This document shows, piece after piece, positions 25,613-39,301 of a stretch of 64,000 bases of DNA (positions within the stretch are counted from its first letter, which is position 1; every line of letters starts with the position of its first letter). A program made the translations under genes and the position numbers. Below the pieces are notes generated by a model. The model made no database searches and was not told where the DNA came from. It saw only the letters and a program-made list of their open reading frames with translations. Origin of the DNA: Auanema rhodensis (Eukaryota > Nematoda > Chromadorea > Rhabditida > Rhabditidae); contig OZ059895.1 in the NCBI GenBank assembly GCA_964057225.1, forward strand, positions 496,001-560,000. The letters are read 5' to 3'.

Positions 25613-28600
25613 TGAGTTTCCATGTACACTCAACATTGCTTCCAAAAACATTTTGACAAAAATTTTTTCGAAACATTTCAAAATAATTTAGCAAAAAGTA
25701 GATGTTTTTAGATTCCTTTTTTCAAGGCAAAGACGATGGACAATGTTATTCAACGAAAAAATTAATTCTTCAGGGTGAAAATCGAGGATATAAGTGTGAA
25801 CTTATATCAGTTGATATCTCGGTGCATTTTTAAGCTAACGCAAATCTGATAACACAGATCGACGCAGCTTAAAAATCCGCATCGAATGCACTATACTACA
25901 TTGAGAAACGCTTGATACAAAAATTAGTTATGATCGTTTGAAAAATGATGCATTAGTGTATGTTGAGTTTCCATGTACACTCAACATTGCTTCCAAAAAC
26001 ATTTTGACAAAAATTTTTTCGAAAAATTTCAAGATAATGTAGCAAAAAGTAGATGTTTTTAGATTCCTTTTTTCAAGGCGAAGACGATGGACAAAGTTAT
26101 TCAACGAAAAAATTGATTCTTCAGGGTGAAAATCGAGGATATAAGTTTGAACTTATATCAGTTGATATCTCGGTGCATTTTTAAGTTAGCGCAAATCTGA
26201 TAACACAGATCGACGCAGCTTACAAATCTGCATCGAATGCACTATACTACATTGAGAAACGCTAGATACAAAAATTAGTTATGATCGTTTGAAAAATGAT
26301 GCATTAGTGTATGTTGAGTTTCCATGTACACTCAACATTGCTTCCAAAAACATTTTGACAAAAATTTTTTCGAAAAATTTCAAAATAATTTAGCAAAAAG
26401 TACATGTTTTTAGATTCCATTTTTCAAGACAAAGACGATAGACAATGTTATTCAATGAAAAAATTAATTCTTCAGGGTGAAAATCGAGGATATAAGTGTG
26501 AACTTATATCAGTTGATATCTCGGTGCATTTTTAAGCTAGCGCAAATCTGATAACACAGATCGACGCAGCTTAAAAATCCGCATCGAATGCACTATACTA
26601 CATTGAGAAACGCTTAATACAAAAATTAGTTATGATCGTTTGAAAAATGATGCATTAGTGTATGTTGAGTTTCCATGTACACTCAACATTGCTTCCAAAA
26701 ACATTTTGACAAAAATTTTTTCGAAAAATTTCAAAATAATGTAGCAAAAAGTAGATGTTTTTAGATTCCTTATTTCAAGGCAAAAACGATAGACAATGTT
26801 ATTCAACGAAAAAATTAATTCTTCAGTGTGAAAATCGAGGATATAAGTGTGAACTTATATCAGTTGATATCTCGGTGCATTTTTAAGCTAGCGCAAATCT
26901 GATAACACAGATCGACGCAGCTTAAAAATCCGCATCGAATGCACTATACTACATTGAGAAACGCTTGATACAAAAATTAGTTATGATCGTTTGAAAAATG
27001 ATGCATTAGTGTATGTTGAGTTTCCATGTACACTCAACATTGCTTCCAAAAACATTTTGACAAAAATTTTTTCGAAAAATTTCAAAATAATGTAGCAAAA
27101 AGTAGATGTTTTTAGATTCCTTTTTTCAAGGCGAAGACGATGGACAAAGTTATTCAACGAAAAAATTGATTCTTCAGGGTGAAAATCGAGGATATAAGTG
27201 TGAACTTATATCAGTTGATATCTCGGTGCATTTTTAAGCTAGCGCAAATCTGATAACACAGATCGACGCAGCTTAAAAATCCGCATCGAATGCACTATAC
27301 TACATTGAGAAACGCTTAATACAAAAATTTGTTATGATCGTTTGAAAAATGATGCATTAGTGTATGTTGAGTTTCCATGTACACTCAACATTGCTTCCAA
27401 AAACATTTTGACAAAAATTTTTTCGAAACATTTCAAAATAATTTAGCAAAAAGTAGATGTTTTTAGATTCCTTTTTTCAAGGCAAAGACGATGGACAATG
27501 TTATTCAACGAAAAAATTAATTCTTCAGGGTGAAAATCGAGGATATAAGTGTGAACTTATATCAGTTGATATCTCGGTGCATTTTTAAGCTAACGCAAAT
27601 CTGATAACACAGATCGACGCAGCTTAAAAATCCGCATCGAATGCACTATACTACATTGAGAAACGCTTGATACAAAAATTAGTTATGATCGTTTGAAAAA
27701 TGATGCATTAGTGTATGTTGAGTTTCCATGTACACTCAACATTGCTTCCAAAAACATTTTGACAAAAATTTTTTCGAAACATTTCAAAATAATTTAGCAA
27801 AAAGTAGATGTTTTTAGATTCCTTTTTTCAAGGCAAAGACGATGGACAATGTTATTCAACGAAAAAATTAATTCTTCAGGGTGAAAATCGAGGATATAAG
27901 TGTGAACTTATATCAGTTGATATCTCGGTGCATTTTTAAGCTAACGCAAATCTGATAACACAGATCGACGCAGCTTAAAAATCCGCATCGAATGCACTAT
28001 ACTACATTGAGAAACGCTTGATACAAAAATTAGTTATGATCGTTTGAAAAATGATGCATTAGTGTATGTTGAGTTTCCATGTACACTCAACATTGCTTCC
28101 AAAAACATTTTGACAAAAATTTTTTCGAAAAATTTCAAGATAATGTAGCAAAAAGTAGATGTTTTTAGATTCCTTTTTTCAAGGCGAAGACGATGGACAA
28201 AGTTATTCAACGAAAAAATTGATTCTTCAGGGTGAAAATCGAGGATATAAGTTTGAACTTATATCAGTTGATATCTCGGTGCATTTTTAAGTTAGCGCAA
28301 ATCTGATAACACAGATCGACGCAGCTTACAAATCTGCATCGAATGCACTATACTACATTGAGAAACGCTAGATACAAAAATTAGTTATGATCGTTTGAAA
28401 AATGATGCATTAGTGTATGTTGAGTTTCCATGTACACTCAACATTGCTTCCAAAAACATTTTGACAAAAATTTTTTCGAAAAATTTCAAAATAATTTAGC
28501 AAAAAGTACATGTTTTTAGATTCCATTTTTCAAGACAAAGACGATAGACAATGTTATTCAATGAAAAAATTAATTCTTCAGGGTGAAAATCGAGGATATA

Positions 28601-29473
28601 AGTGTGAACTTATATCAGTTGATATCTCGGTGCATTTTTAAGCTAGCGCAAATCTGATAACACAGATCGACGCAGCTTAAAAATCCGCATCGAATGCACT
28701 ATACTACATTGAGAAACGCTTAATACAAAAATTAGTTATGATCGTTTGAAAAATGATGCATTAGTGTATGTTGAGTTTCCATGTACACTCAACATTGCTT
28801 CCAAAAACATTTTGACAAAAATTTTTTCGAAAAATTTCAAAATAATGTAGCAAAAAGTAGATGTTTTTAGATTCCTTATTTCAAGGCAAAAACGATAGAC
28901 AATGTTATTCAACGAAAAAATTAATTCTTCAGTGTGAAAATCGAGGATATAAGTGTGAACTTATATCAGTTGATATCTCGGTGCATTTTTAAGCTAGCGC
29001 AAATCTGATAACACAGATCGACGCAGCTTAAAAATCCGCATCGAATGCACTATACTACATTGAGAAACGCTTGATACAAAAATTAGTTATGATCGTTTGA
29101 AAAATGATGCATTAGTGTATGTTGAGTTTCCATGTACACTCAACATTGCTTCCAAAAACATTTTGACAAAAATTTTTTCGAAAAATTTCAAAATAATGTA
29201 GCAAAAAGTAGATGTTTTTAGATTCCTTTTTTCAAGGCGAAGACGATGGACAAAGTTATTCAACGAAAAAATTGATTCTTCAGGGTGAAAATCGAGGATA
29301 TAAGTGTGAACTTATATCAGTTGATATCTCGGTGCATTTTTAAGCTAGCGCAAATCTGATAAAACAGATCGACGCAGCTTAAAAATCCGCATCGAATGCA
29401 CTATACTACATTGAGAAACGCTTAATACAAAAATTAGTTATGATCGTTTGAAAAATGATGCATTAGTGTATGT
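25613..29473 (+). repeat. Q-P2-K2-N-R 5-mer, two copies around one extra Q
   Basis: 25613-27367 and 27719-29473 share the order Q P2 K2 N R, with one more Q at 27368-27718. The P2 units (25964, 28070) agree in ATAAGTTTG, ACAAATCTGC and CTAGATAC, and the K2 units (26315, 28421) agree in CAAGACAAAG. The R units differ at the end: AAATTTGTTATG at 27017, and AAATTAGTTATG with ATAAAACAG at 29123. The spacing between copies is 2106 bp. Confidence 0.8.
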
Positions 29474-32400
29474 TGAGTTTCCATGTACACTCAACATTGC
29501 TTCCAAAAACATTTTGACAAAAATTTTTTCGAAAAATTTCAAGATAATGTAGCAAAAAGTAGATGTTTTTAGATTCCTTTTTTCAAGGCGAAGACGATGG
29601 ACAAAGTTATTCAACGAAAAAATTGATTCTTCAGGGTGAAAATCGAGGATATAAGTGTGAACTTATATCAGTTGATATCTCGGTGCATTTTTAAGCTAGC
29701 GCAAATCTGATAACACAGATCGACGCAGCTTAAAAATCCGCATCGAATGCACTATACTACATTGAGAAACGCTTGATACAAAAATTAGTTATGATCGTTT
29801 GAAAAATGATGCATTAGTGTATGTTGAGTTTCCATGTACACTCAACATTGCTTCCAAAAACATTTTGACAAAAATTTTTTCGAAAAATTTCAAGATAATG
29901 TAGCAAAAAGTAGATGTTTTTAGATTCCTTTTTTCAAGGCGAAGACGATGGACAAAGTTATTCAACGAAAAAATTGATTCTTCAGGGTGAAAATCGAGGA
30001 TATAAGTGTGAACTTATATCAGTTGATATCTCGGTGCATTTTTAAGCTAGCGCAAATCTGATAACACAGATCGACGCAGCTTAAAAATCCGCATCGAATG
30101 CACTATACTACATTGAGAAACGTTTAATACAAAAATTAGTTATGATCGTTTGAAAAATGATGCATTAGTGTATGTTGAGTTTCCATGTACACTCAACATT
30201 GCTTCCAAAAACATTTTGACAAAAATTTTTTCGAAAAATTTCAAAATAATGTAGCAAAAAGTAGATGTTTCTAGATTCCTTATTTCAAGGCAAAAACGAT
30301 AGACAATGTTATTCAACGAAAAAATTAATTCTTCAGTGTGAAAATCGAGGATATAAGTGTGAACTTATATCAGTTGATATCTCGGTGCATTTTTAAGCTA
30401 GCGCAAATCTGATAACACAGATCGACGCAGCTTAAAAATCCGCATCGAATGCACTATACTACATTGAGAAACGCTTGATACAAAAATTAGTTATGATCGT
30501 TTGAAAAATGATGCATTAGTGTATGTTGAGTTTCCATGTACACTCAACATTGCTTCCAAAAACATTTTGACAAAAATTTTTTCGAAAAATTTCAAGATAA
30601 TGTAGCAAAAAGTAGATGTTTTTAGATTCCTTTTTTCAAGGCGAAGACGATGGACAAAGTTATTCAACGAAAAAATTGATTCTTCAGGGTGAAAATCGAG
30701 GATATAAGTTTGAACTTATATCAGTTGATATCTCGGTGCATTTTTAAGTTAGCGCAAATCTGATAACACAGATCGACGCAGCTTACAAATCCGCATCGAA
30801 TGCACTATACTACATTGAGAAACGCTAAATACAAAAATTAGTTATGATCGTTTGAAAAATGATGCATTAGTGTATGTTGAGTTTCCATGTACACTCAACA
30901 TTGCTTCCAAAAACATTTTGACAAAAATTTTTTCGAAAAATTTCAAAATAATTTAGCAAAAAGTACATGTTTTTAGATTCCATTTTTCAAGGCAAAGACG
31001 ATAGACAATGTTATTCAATGAAAAAATTAATTCTTCAGGGTGAAAATCGAGGATATAAGTGTGAACTTATATCAGTTGATATCTCGGTGCATTTTTAAGC
31101 TAGCGCAAATCTGATAACACAGATCGACGCAGCTTAAAAATCCGCATCGAATGCACTATACTACATTGAGAAACGCTTAATACAAAAATTTGTTATGATC
31201 GTTTGAAAAATGATGCATTAGTGTATGTTGAGTTTCCATGTACACTCAACATTGCTTCCAAAAACATTTTGACAAAAATTTTTTCGAAACATTTCAAAAT
31301 AATTTAGCAAAAAGTAGATGTTTTTAGATTCCTTTTTTCAAGGCAAAGACGATGGACAATGTTATTCAACGAAAAAATTAATTCTTCAGGGTGAAAATCG
31401 AGGATATAAGTGTGAACTTATATCAGTTGATATCTCGGTGCATTTTTAAGCTAACGCAAATCTGATAACACAGATCGACGCAGCTTAAAAATCCGCATCG
31501 AATGCACTATACTACATTGAGAAACGCTTGATACAAAAATTAGTTATGATCGTTTGAAAAATGATGCATTAGTGTATGTTGAGTTTCCATGTACACTCAA
31601 CATTGCTTCCAAAAACATTTTGACAAAAATTTTTTCGAAAAATTTCAAGATAATGTAGCAAAAAGTAGATGTTTTTAGATTCCTTTTTTCAAGGCGAAGA
31701 CGATGGACAAAGTTATTCAACGAAAAAATTGATTCTTCAGGGTGAAAATCGAGGATATAAGTGTGAACTTATATCAGTTGATATCTCGGTGCATTTTTAA
31801 GTTAGCGCAAATCTGATAACACAGATCGACGCAGCTTACAAATCTGCATCGAATGCACTATACTACATTGAGAAACGCTAGATACAAAAATTAGTTATGA
31901 TCGTTTGAAAAATGATGCATTAGTGTATGTTGAGTTTCCATGTACACTCAACATTGCTTCCAAAAACATTTTGACAAAAATTTTTTCGAAAAATTTCAAA
32001 ATAATTTAGCAAAAAGTACATGTTTTTAGATTCCATTTTTCAAGACAAAGACGATAGACAATGTTATTCAATGAAAAAATTAATTCTTCAGGGTGAAAAT
32101 CGAGGATATAAGTGTGAACTTATATCAGTTGATATCTCGGTGCATTTTTAAGCTAGCGCAAATCTGATAACACAGATCGACGCAGCTTAAAAATCCGCAT
32201 CGAATGCACTATACTACATTGAGAAACGCTTAATACAAAAATTAGTTATGATCGTTTGAAAAATGATGCATTAGTGTATGTTGAGTTTCCATGTACACTC
32301 AACATTGCTTCCAAAAACATTTTGACAAAAATTTTTTCGAAAAATTTCAAAATAATGTAGCAAAAAGTAGATGTTTTTAGATTCCTTATTTCAAGGCAAA

Positions 32401-34036
32401 AACGATAGACAATGTTATTCAACGAAAAAATTAATTCTTCAGTGTGAAAATCGAGGATATAAGTGTGAACTTATATCAGTTGATATCTCGGTGCATTTTT
32501 AAGCTAGCGCAAATCTGATAACACAGATCGACGCAGCTTAAAAATCCGCATCGAATGCACTATACTACATTGAGAAACGCTTGATACAAAAATTAGTTAT
32601 GATCGTTTGAAAAATGATGCATTAGTGTATGTTGAGTTTCCATGTACACTCAACATTGCTTCCAAAAACATTTTGACAAAAATTTTTTCGAAAAATTTCA
32701 AAATAATGTAGCAAAAAGTAGATGTTTTTAGATTCCTTATTTCAAGGCAAAAACGATAGACAATGTTATTCAACGAAAAAATTAATTCTTCAGTGTGAAA
32801 ATCGAGGATATAAGTGTGAACTTATATCAGTTGATATCTCGGTGCATTTTTAAGCTAACGCAAATCTGATAACACAGATCGACGCAGCTTAAAAATCCGC
32901 ATCGAATGCACTATACTACATTGAGAAACGCTTGATACAAAAATTAGTTATGATCGTTTGAAAAATGATGCATTAGTGTATGTTGAGTTTCCATGTACAC
33001 TCAACATTGCTTCCAAAAACATTTTGACAAAAATTTTTTCGAAAAATTTCAAGATAATGTAGCAAAAAGTAGATGTTTTTAGATTCCTTTTTTCAAGGCG
33101 AAGACGATGGACAAAGTTATTCAACGAAAAAATTGATTCTTCAGGGTGAAAATCGAGGATATAAGTTTGAACTTATATCAGTTGATATCTCGGTGCATTT
33201 TTAAGTTAGCGCAAATCTGATAACACAGATCGACGCAGCTTACAAATCTGCATCGAATGCACTATACTACATTGAGAAACGCTAGATACAAAAATTAGTT
33301 ATGATCGTTTGAAAAATGATGCATTAGTGTATGTTGAGTTTCCATGTACACTCAACATTGCTTCCAAAAACATTTTGACAAAAATTTTTTCGAAAAATTT
33401 CAAAATAATTTAGCAAAAAGTACATGTTTTTAGATTCCATTTTTCAAGACAAAGACGATAGACAATGTTATTCAATGAAAAAATTAATTCTTCAGGGTGA
33501 AAATCGAGGATATAAGTGTGAACTTATATCAGTTGATATCTCGGTGCATTTTTAAGCTAGCGCAAATCTGATAACACAGATCGACGCAGCTTAAAAATCC
33601 GCATCGAATGCACTATACTACATTGAGAAACGCTTAATACAAAAATTAGTTATGATCGTTTGAAAAATGATGCATTAGTGTATGTTGAGTTTCCATGTAC
33701 ACTCAACATTGCTTCCAAAAACATTTTGACAAAAATTTTTTCGAAAAATTTCAAAATAATGTAGCAAAAAGTAGATGTTTTTAGATTCCTTATTTCAAGG
33801 CAAAAACGATAGACAATGTTATTCAACGAAAAAATTAATTCTTCAGTGTGAAAATCGAGGATATAAGTGTGAACTTATATCAGTTGATATCTCGGTGCAT
33901 TTTTAAGCTAGCGCAAATCTGATAACACAGATCGACGCAGCTTAAAAATCCGCATCGAATGCACTATACTACATTGAGAAACGCTTGATACAAAAATTAG
34001 TTATGATCGTTTGAAAAATGATGCATTAGTGTATGT
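25964..34036 (+). repeat. Recurrent P2-K2-N trimer
   Basis: The order P2 K2 N occurs at 25964-27016, 28070-29122, 31580-32632 and 32984-34036, and again in region VI at 52289-53341. P2 ends in CTAGATAC, K2 has GTACATG and CAAGACAAAG, N has CCTTATTTC and CAGTGTG. The P2 at 31580 has ATAAGTGTG instead of ATAAGTTTG. The trimer is the commonest ordered motif of regions III and VI and is embedded in larger blocks. Confidence 0.78.
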
Positions 34037-35089
34037 TGAGTTTCCATGTACACTCAACATTGCTTCCAAAAACATTTTGACAAAAATTTTTTCGAAAAAT
34101 TTCAAAATAATGTAGCAAAAAGTAGATGTTTTTAGATTCCTTATTTCAAGGCAAAAACGATAGACAATGTTATTCAACGAAAAAATTAATTCTTCAGTGT
34201 GAAAATCGAGGATATAAGTGTGAACTTATATCAGTTGATATCTCGGTGCATTTTTAAGCTAGCGCAAATCTGATAACACAGATCGACGCAGCTTAAAAAT
34301 CCGCATCGAATGCACTATACTACATTGAGAAACGCTTGATACAAAAATTAGTTATGATCGTTTGAAAAATGATGCATTAGTGTATGTTGAGTTTCCATGT
34401 ACACTCAACATTGCTTCCAAAAACATTTTGACAAAAATTTTTTCGAAAAATTTCAAAATAATGTAGCAAAAAGTAGATGTTTTTAGATTCCTTTTTTCAA
34501 GGCGAAGACGATGGACAAAGTTATTCAACGAAAAAATTGATTCTTCAGGGTGAAAATCGAGGATATAAGTGTGAACTTATATCAGTTGATATCTCGGTGC
34601 ATTTTTAAGCTAGCGCAAATCTGATAACACAGATCGACGCAGCTTAAAAATCCGCATCGAATGCACTATACTACATTGAGAAACGCTTGATACAAAAATT
34701 AGTTATGATCGTTTGAAAAATGATGCATTAGTGTATGTTGAGTTTCCATGTACACTCAACATTGCTTCCAAAAACATTTTGACAAAAATTTTTTCGAAAA
34801 ATTTCAAAATAATGTAGCAAAAAGTAGATGTTTTTAGATTCCTTATTTCAAGGCAAAAACGATAGACAATGTTATTCAACGAAAAAATTAATTCTTCAGT
34901 GTGAAAATCGAGGATATAAGTGTGAACTTATATCAGTTGATATCTCGGTGCATTTTTAAGCTAGCGCAAATCTGATAACACAGATCGACGCAGCTTAAAA
35001 ATCCGCATCGAATGCACTATACTACATTAAGAAACGCTTGATACAAAAATTAGTTATGATCGTTTGAAAAATGATGCATTAGTGTATGT

Positions 35090-36493
35090 TGAGTTTCCAT
35101 GTACACTCAACATTGCTTCCAAAAACATTTTGACAAAAATTTTTTCGAAAAATTTCAAAATAATGTAGCAAAAAGTAGATGTTTTTAGATTCCTTTTTTC
35201 AAGGCGAAGACGATGGACAAAGTTATTCAACGAAAAAATTGATTCTTCAGGGTGAAAATCGAGGATATAAGTGTGAACTTATATCAGTTGATATCTCGGT
35301 GCATTTTTAAGCTAGCGCAAATCTGATAACACAGATCGACGCAGCTTAAAAATCCGCATCAAATGCACTATACTACATTGAGAAACGCTTAATACAAAAA
35401 TTAGTTATGATCGTTTGAAAAATGATGCATTAGTGTATGTTGAGTTTCCATGTACACTCAACATTGCTTCCAAAAACATTTTGACAAAAATTTTTTCGAA
35501 AAATTTCAAGATAATGTAGCAAAAAGTAGATGTTTTTAGATTCCTTTTTTCAAGGCGAAGACGATGGACAAAGTTATTCAACGAAAAAATTGATTCTTCA
35601 GGGTGAAAATCGAGGATATAAGTGTGAACTTATATCAGTTGATATCTCGGTGCATTTTTAAGCTAGCGCAAATCTGATAACACAGATCGACGCAGCTTAA
35701 AAATCCGCATCAAATGCACTATACTACATTGAGAAACGCTTAATACAAAAATTAGTTATGATCGTTTGAAAAATGATGCATTAGTGTATGTTGAGTTTCC
35801 ATGTACACTCAACATTGCTTCCAAAAACATTTTGACAAAAATTTTTTCGAAAAATTTCAAGATAATGTAGCAAAAAGTAGATGTTTTTAGATTCCTTTTT
35901 TCAAGGCGAAGACGATGGACAAAGTTATTCAACGAAAAAATTGATTCTTCAGGGTGAAAATCGAGGATATAAGTGTGAACTTATATCAGTTGATATCTCG
36001 GTGCATTTTTAAGCTAGCGCAAATCTGATAACACAGATCGACGCAGCTTAAAAATCCGCATCGAATGCACTATACTACATTGAGAAACGCTTGATACAAA
36101 AATTAGTTATGATCGTTTGAAAAATGATGCATTAGTGTATGTTGTGTTTCCATGTACACTCAACATTGCTTCCAAAAACATTTTGACAAAAATTTTTTCG
36201 AAAAATTTCAAGATAATGTAGCAAAAAGTAGATGTTTTTAGATTCCTTTTTTCAAGGCGAAGACGATGGACAAAGTTATTCAACGAAAAAATTGATTCTT
36301 CAGGGTGAAAATCGAGGATATAAGTGTGAACTTATATCAGTTGATATCTCGGTGCATTTTTAAGCTAGCGCAAATCTGATAACACAGATCGACGCAGCTT
36401 AAAAATCCGCATCGAATGCACTATACTACATTGAGAAACGCTTAATACAAAAATTAGTTATGATCGTTTGAAAAATGATGCATTAGTGTATGT
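35090..36493 (+). repeat. Run of four R monomers
   Basis: Units at 35090, 35441, 35792 and 36143 are all class R (GGCGAAGACG, GACAAAG, ATAAGTGTG, AAGCTAGCGC). The first two share CATCAAATGC. The last three share AAGATAATGTAGC. The last unit begins TGTGTTTCC, a private change. This is single-monomer amplification rather than a higher-order repeat. Confidence 0.75.
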
Positions 36494-37195
36494 TGAGTTT
36501 CCATGTACACTCAACATTGCTTCCAAAAACATTTTGACAAAAATTTTTTCGAAAAATTTCAAAATAATTTAGCAAAAAGTAGATGTTTTTAGATTTCATT
36601 TTTCAAGGCAAAGACGATAGACAATGTTATTCAACGAAAAAATTAATTCTTCAGGGTGAAAATCGAGGATATAAGTGTGAACTTATATCAGTTGATATCT
36701 CGGTGCATTTTTAAGCTAGCGCAAATCTGATAACACAGATCGACGCAGCTTAAAAATCCGCATCGAATGCACTATACTACATTGAGAAACGCTTAATACA
36801 AAAATTAGTTATGATCGTTTGAAAAATGATGCATTAGTGTATGTTGAGTTTCCATGTACACTCAACATTGCTTCCAAAAACATTTTGACAAAACTTTTTT
36901 CGAAAAATTTCAAAATAATTTAGCAAAAAGTAGATGTTTTTAGATTCTATTTTTCAAAGCAAAGACGATGGACAATGTTATTCAACGAAAAAATTAATTC
37001 TTCAGGGTGAAAATCGAGGATATAAGTGTGAACTTATATCAGTTGATATCTCGGTGCATTTTTAAGTTAGCGCAAATCTGATAACACAGATCGACGCAGC
37101 TTACAAATCCGCATCGAATGCACTATACTACATTGAGAAACGCTTAATACAAAAATTAGTTTTGATCGTTTGAAAAATGATGCATTAGTGTATGT

Positions 37196-39301
37196 TGAGT
37201 TTCCATGTACACTCAACATTGCTTCCAAAAACATTTTGACAAAAATTTTTTCGAAAAATTTCAAGATAATTTAGCAAAAAGTAGATATTTTTAGATTCCA
37301 TTTTTCAAAGCAGAGACGATGGACAATGTTATTCAACGAAAAAATTAATTCTTCAGGGTGAAAATCGAGGATATAAGTGTGAACTTATATCAGTTGATAT
37401 CTCGGTGCATTTTTAAGTTAGCGCAAATCTAATAACACAGATCGACGCAGCTTAAAAATCCGCATCGAATGCACTATACTACATTGAGAAACGCTTAATA
37501 CAAAAATTAGTTATGATCGTTTGAAAAATGATGCATTACTGTATGTTGAGTTTCCATGTACAGTCAACATTGCTTCCAAAAACATTTTGACAACAATTTT
37601 TTCGAAACATTTCAAAATAATTTAGCAAAAAGTAGATGTTTTTAGATTTCTTTTTTCAAGGCAAAGACGATGGACAATGTTATTCAACGAAAAAATTAAT
37701 TCTTCAGGGTGAAAATCGAGGATATAAGTGTGAACTTATATCAGTTGATATCTCGGTGCATTTTTAAGCTAGCGCAAATCTGATAACACAGATCGACGCA
37801 GCTTAAAAATCCGCATCGAGTGCACTATACTACATTGAGAAACGCTTAATACAAAAATTAGTTTTGATCGTTTGAAAAATGATGCATTAGTGTATGTTGA
37901 GTTTCCATGTACACTCAACATTGCTTCCAAAAACATTTTGACAAAAATTTTTTCGAAAAATTTCAAAATAATTTAGCAAAAAGTAGATGTTTTTAGATTC
38001 CATTTTTCAAAGCAAAGACGATGGACAATGTTATTCAACGAAAAAATTAATTCTTCAGGGTGAAAATCGAGGATATAAGTGTGAACTTATATCAGTTGAT
38101 ATCTCGGTGCATTTTTAAGTTAGCGCAAATCTGATAACACAGATCGACGCAGCTTAAAAATCCGCATCGAATGCACTATACTACATTGAGAAACGCTTAA
38201 TACAAAAATTAGTTATGATCGTTTGAAAAATGATGCATTAGTGTATGTTGAGTTTCCATGTACACTCAACATTGCTTCCAAAAACATTTTGACAAAAATT
38301 TTTTCGAAAAATTTCAAGATAATTTAGCAAAAAGTAGATGTTTTTAGATTCCATTTTTCAAAGCAGAGACGATGGACAATGTTATTCAACGAAAAAATTA
38401 ATTCTTCAGGGTGAAAATCGAGGATATAAGTGTGAACTTATATCAGTTGATATCTCGGTGCATTTTTAAGTTAGCGCAAATCTAATAACACAGATCGACG
38501 CAGCTTAAAAATCCGCATCGAATGCACTATACTACATTGAGAAACGCTTAATACAAAAATTAGTTATGATCGTTTGAAAAATGATGCATTACTGTATGTT
38601 GAGTTTCCATGTACAGTCAACATTGCTTCCAAAAACATTTTGACAACAATTTTTTCGAAACATTTCAAAATAATTTAGCAAAAAGTAGATGTTTTTAGAT
38701 TTCTTTTTTCAAGGCAAAGACGATGGACAATGTTATTCAACGAAAAAATTAATTCTTCAGGGTGAAAATCGAGGATATAAGTGTGAACTTATATCAGTTG
38801 ATATCTCGGTGCATTTTTAAGCTAGCGCAAATCTGATAACACAGATCGACGCAGCTTAAAAATCCGCATCGAGTGCACTATACTACATTGAGAAACGCTT
38901 AATACAAAAATTAGTTTTGATCGTTTGAAAAATGATGCATTAGTGTATGTTGAGTTTCCATGTACACTCAACATTGCTTCCAAAAACATTTTGACAAAAA
39001 TTTTTTCGAAAAATTTCAAAATAATTTAGCAAAAAGTAGATGTTTTTAGATTCCATTTTTCAAAGCAAAGACGATGGACAATGTTATTCAACGAAAAAAT
39101 TAATTCTTCAGGGTGAAAATCGAGGATATAAGTGTGAACTTATATCAGTTGATATCTCGGTGCATTTTTAAGTTAGCGCAAATCTGATAACACAGATCGA
39201 CGCAGCTTAAAAATCCGCATCGAATGCACTATACTACATTGAGAAACGCTTAATACAAAAATTAGTTATGATCGTTTGAAAAATGATGCATTAGTGTATG
39301 T
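37196..39301 (+). repeat. S-T-U trimer in tandem (2 x 1053 bp)
   Basis: 37196-38248 and 38249-39301 both read S T U, and a third S T U lies at 40355-41407. Shared markers are AATCTAATAAC and CATTACTG in S, and TACAGTCAAC, GACAACAATTT, ATCGAGTGC and TTAGTTTTG in T. A visible difference is GTAGATATT in the first S against GTAGATGTT in the others. Confidence 0.85.

Larger units (their letters stand above)
23858..36493 (+). repeat. Region III: units 69-104, classes L, N, P, K, Q and R
   Basis: The array changes character at 23858. Class N has AATGTAGC, CCTTATTTC, AAAAACGATAGAC and CAGTGTG. Classes P and P2 have AAGATAATGTAGC, GGCGAAGACG, GACAAAG, usually ATAAGTTTG, AAGTTAGCGC and CTTACAAATC, ending CTAAATAC (P) or CTAGATAC (P2). 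Class R has the P front with ATAAGTG and AAGCTAGCGC. Class Q is D2 with GCTAACGC. From 23858 the order is L N P K Q Q P2 K2 N R Q Q P2 K2 N R R R N P K Q P2 K2 N N P2 K2 N N R N R R R R. The trimer P2-K2-N recurs four times, and the region ends with a run of four R units. GGCGAAGACG and AATGTAGC are absent before 24209. Confidence 0.85.
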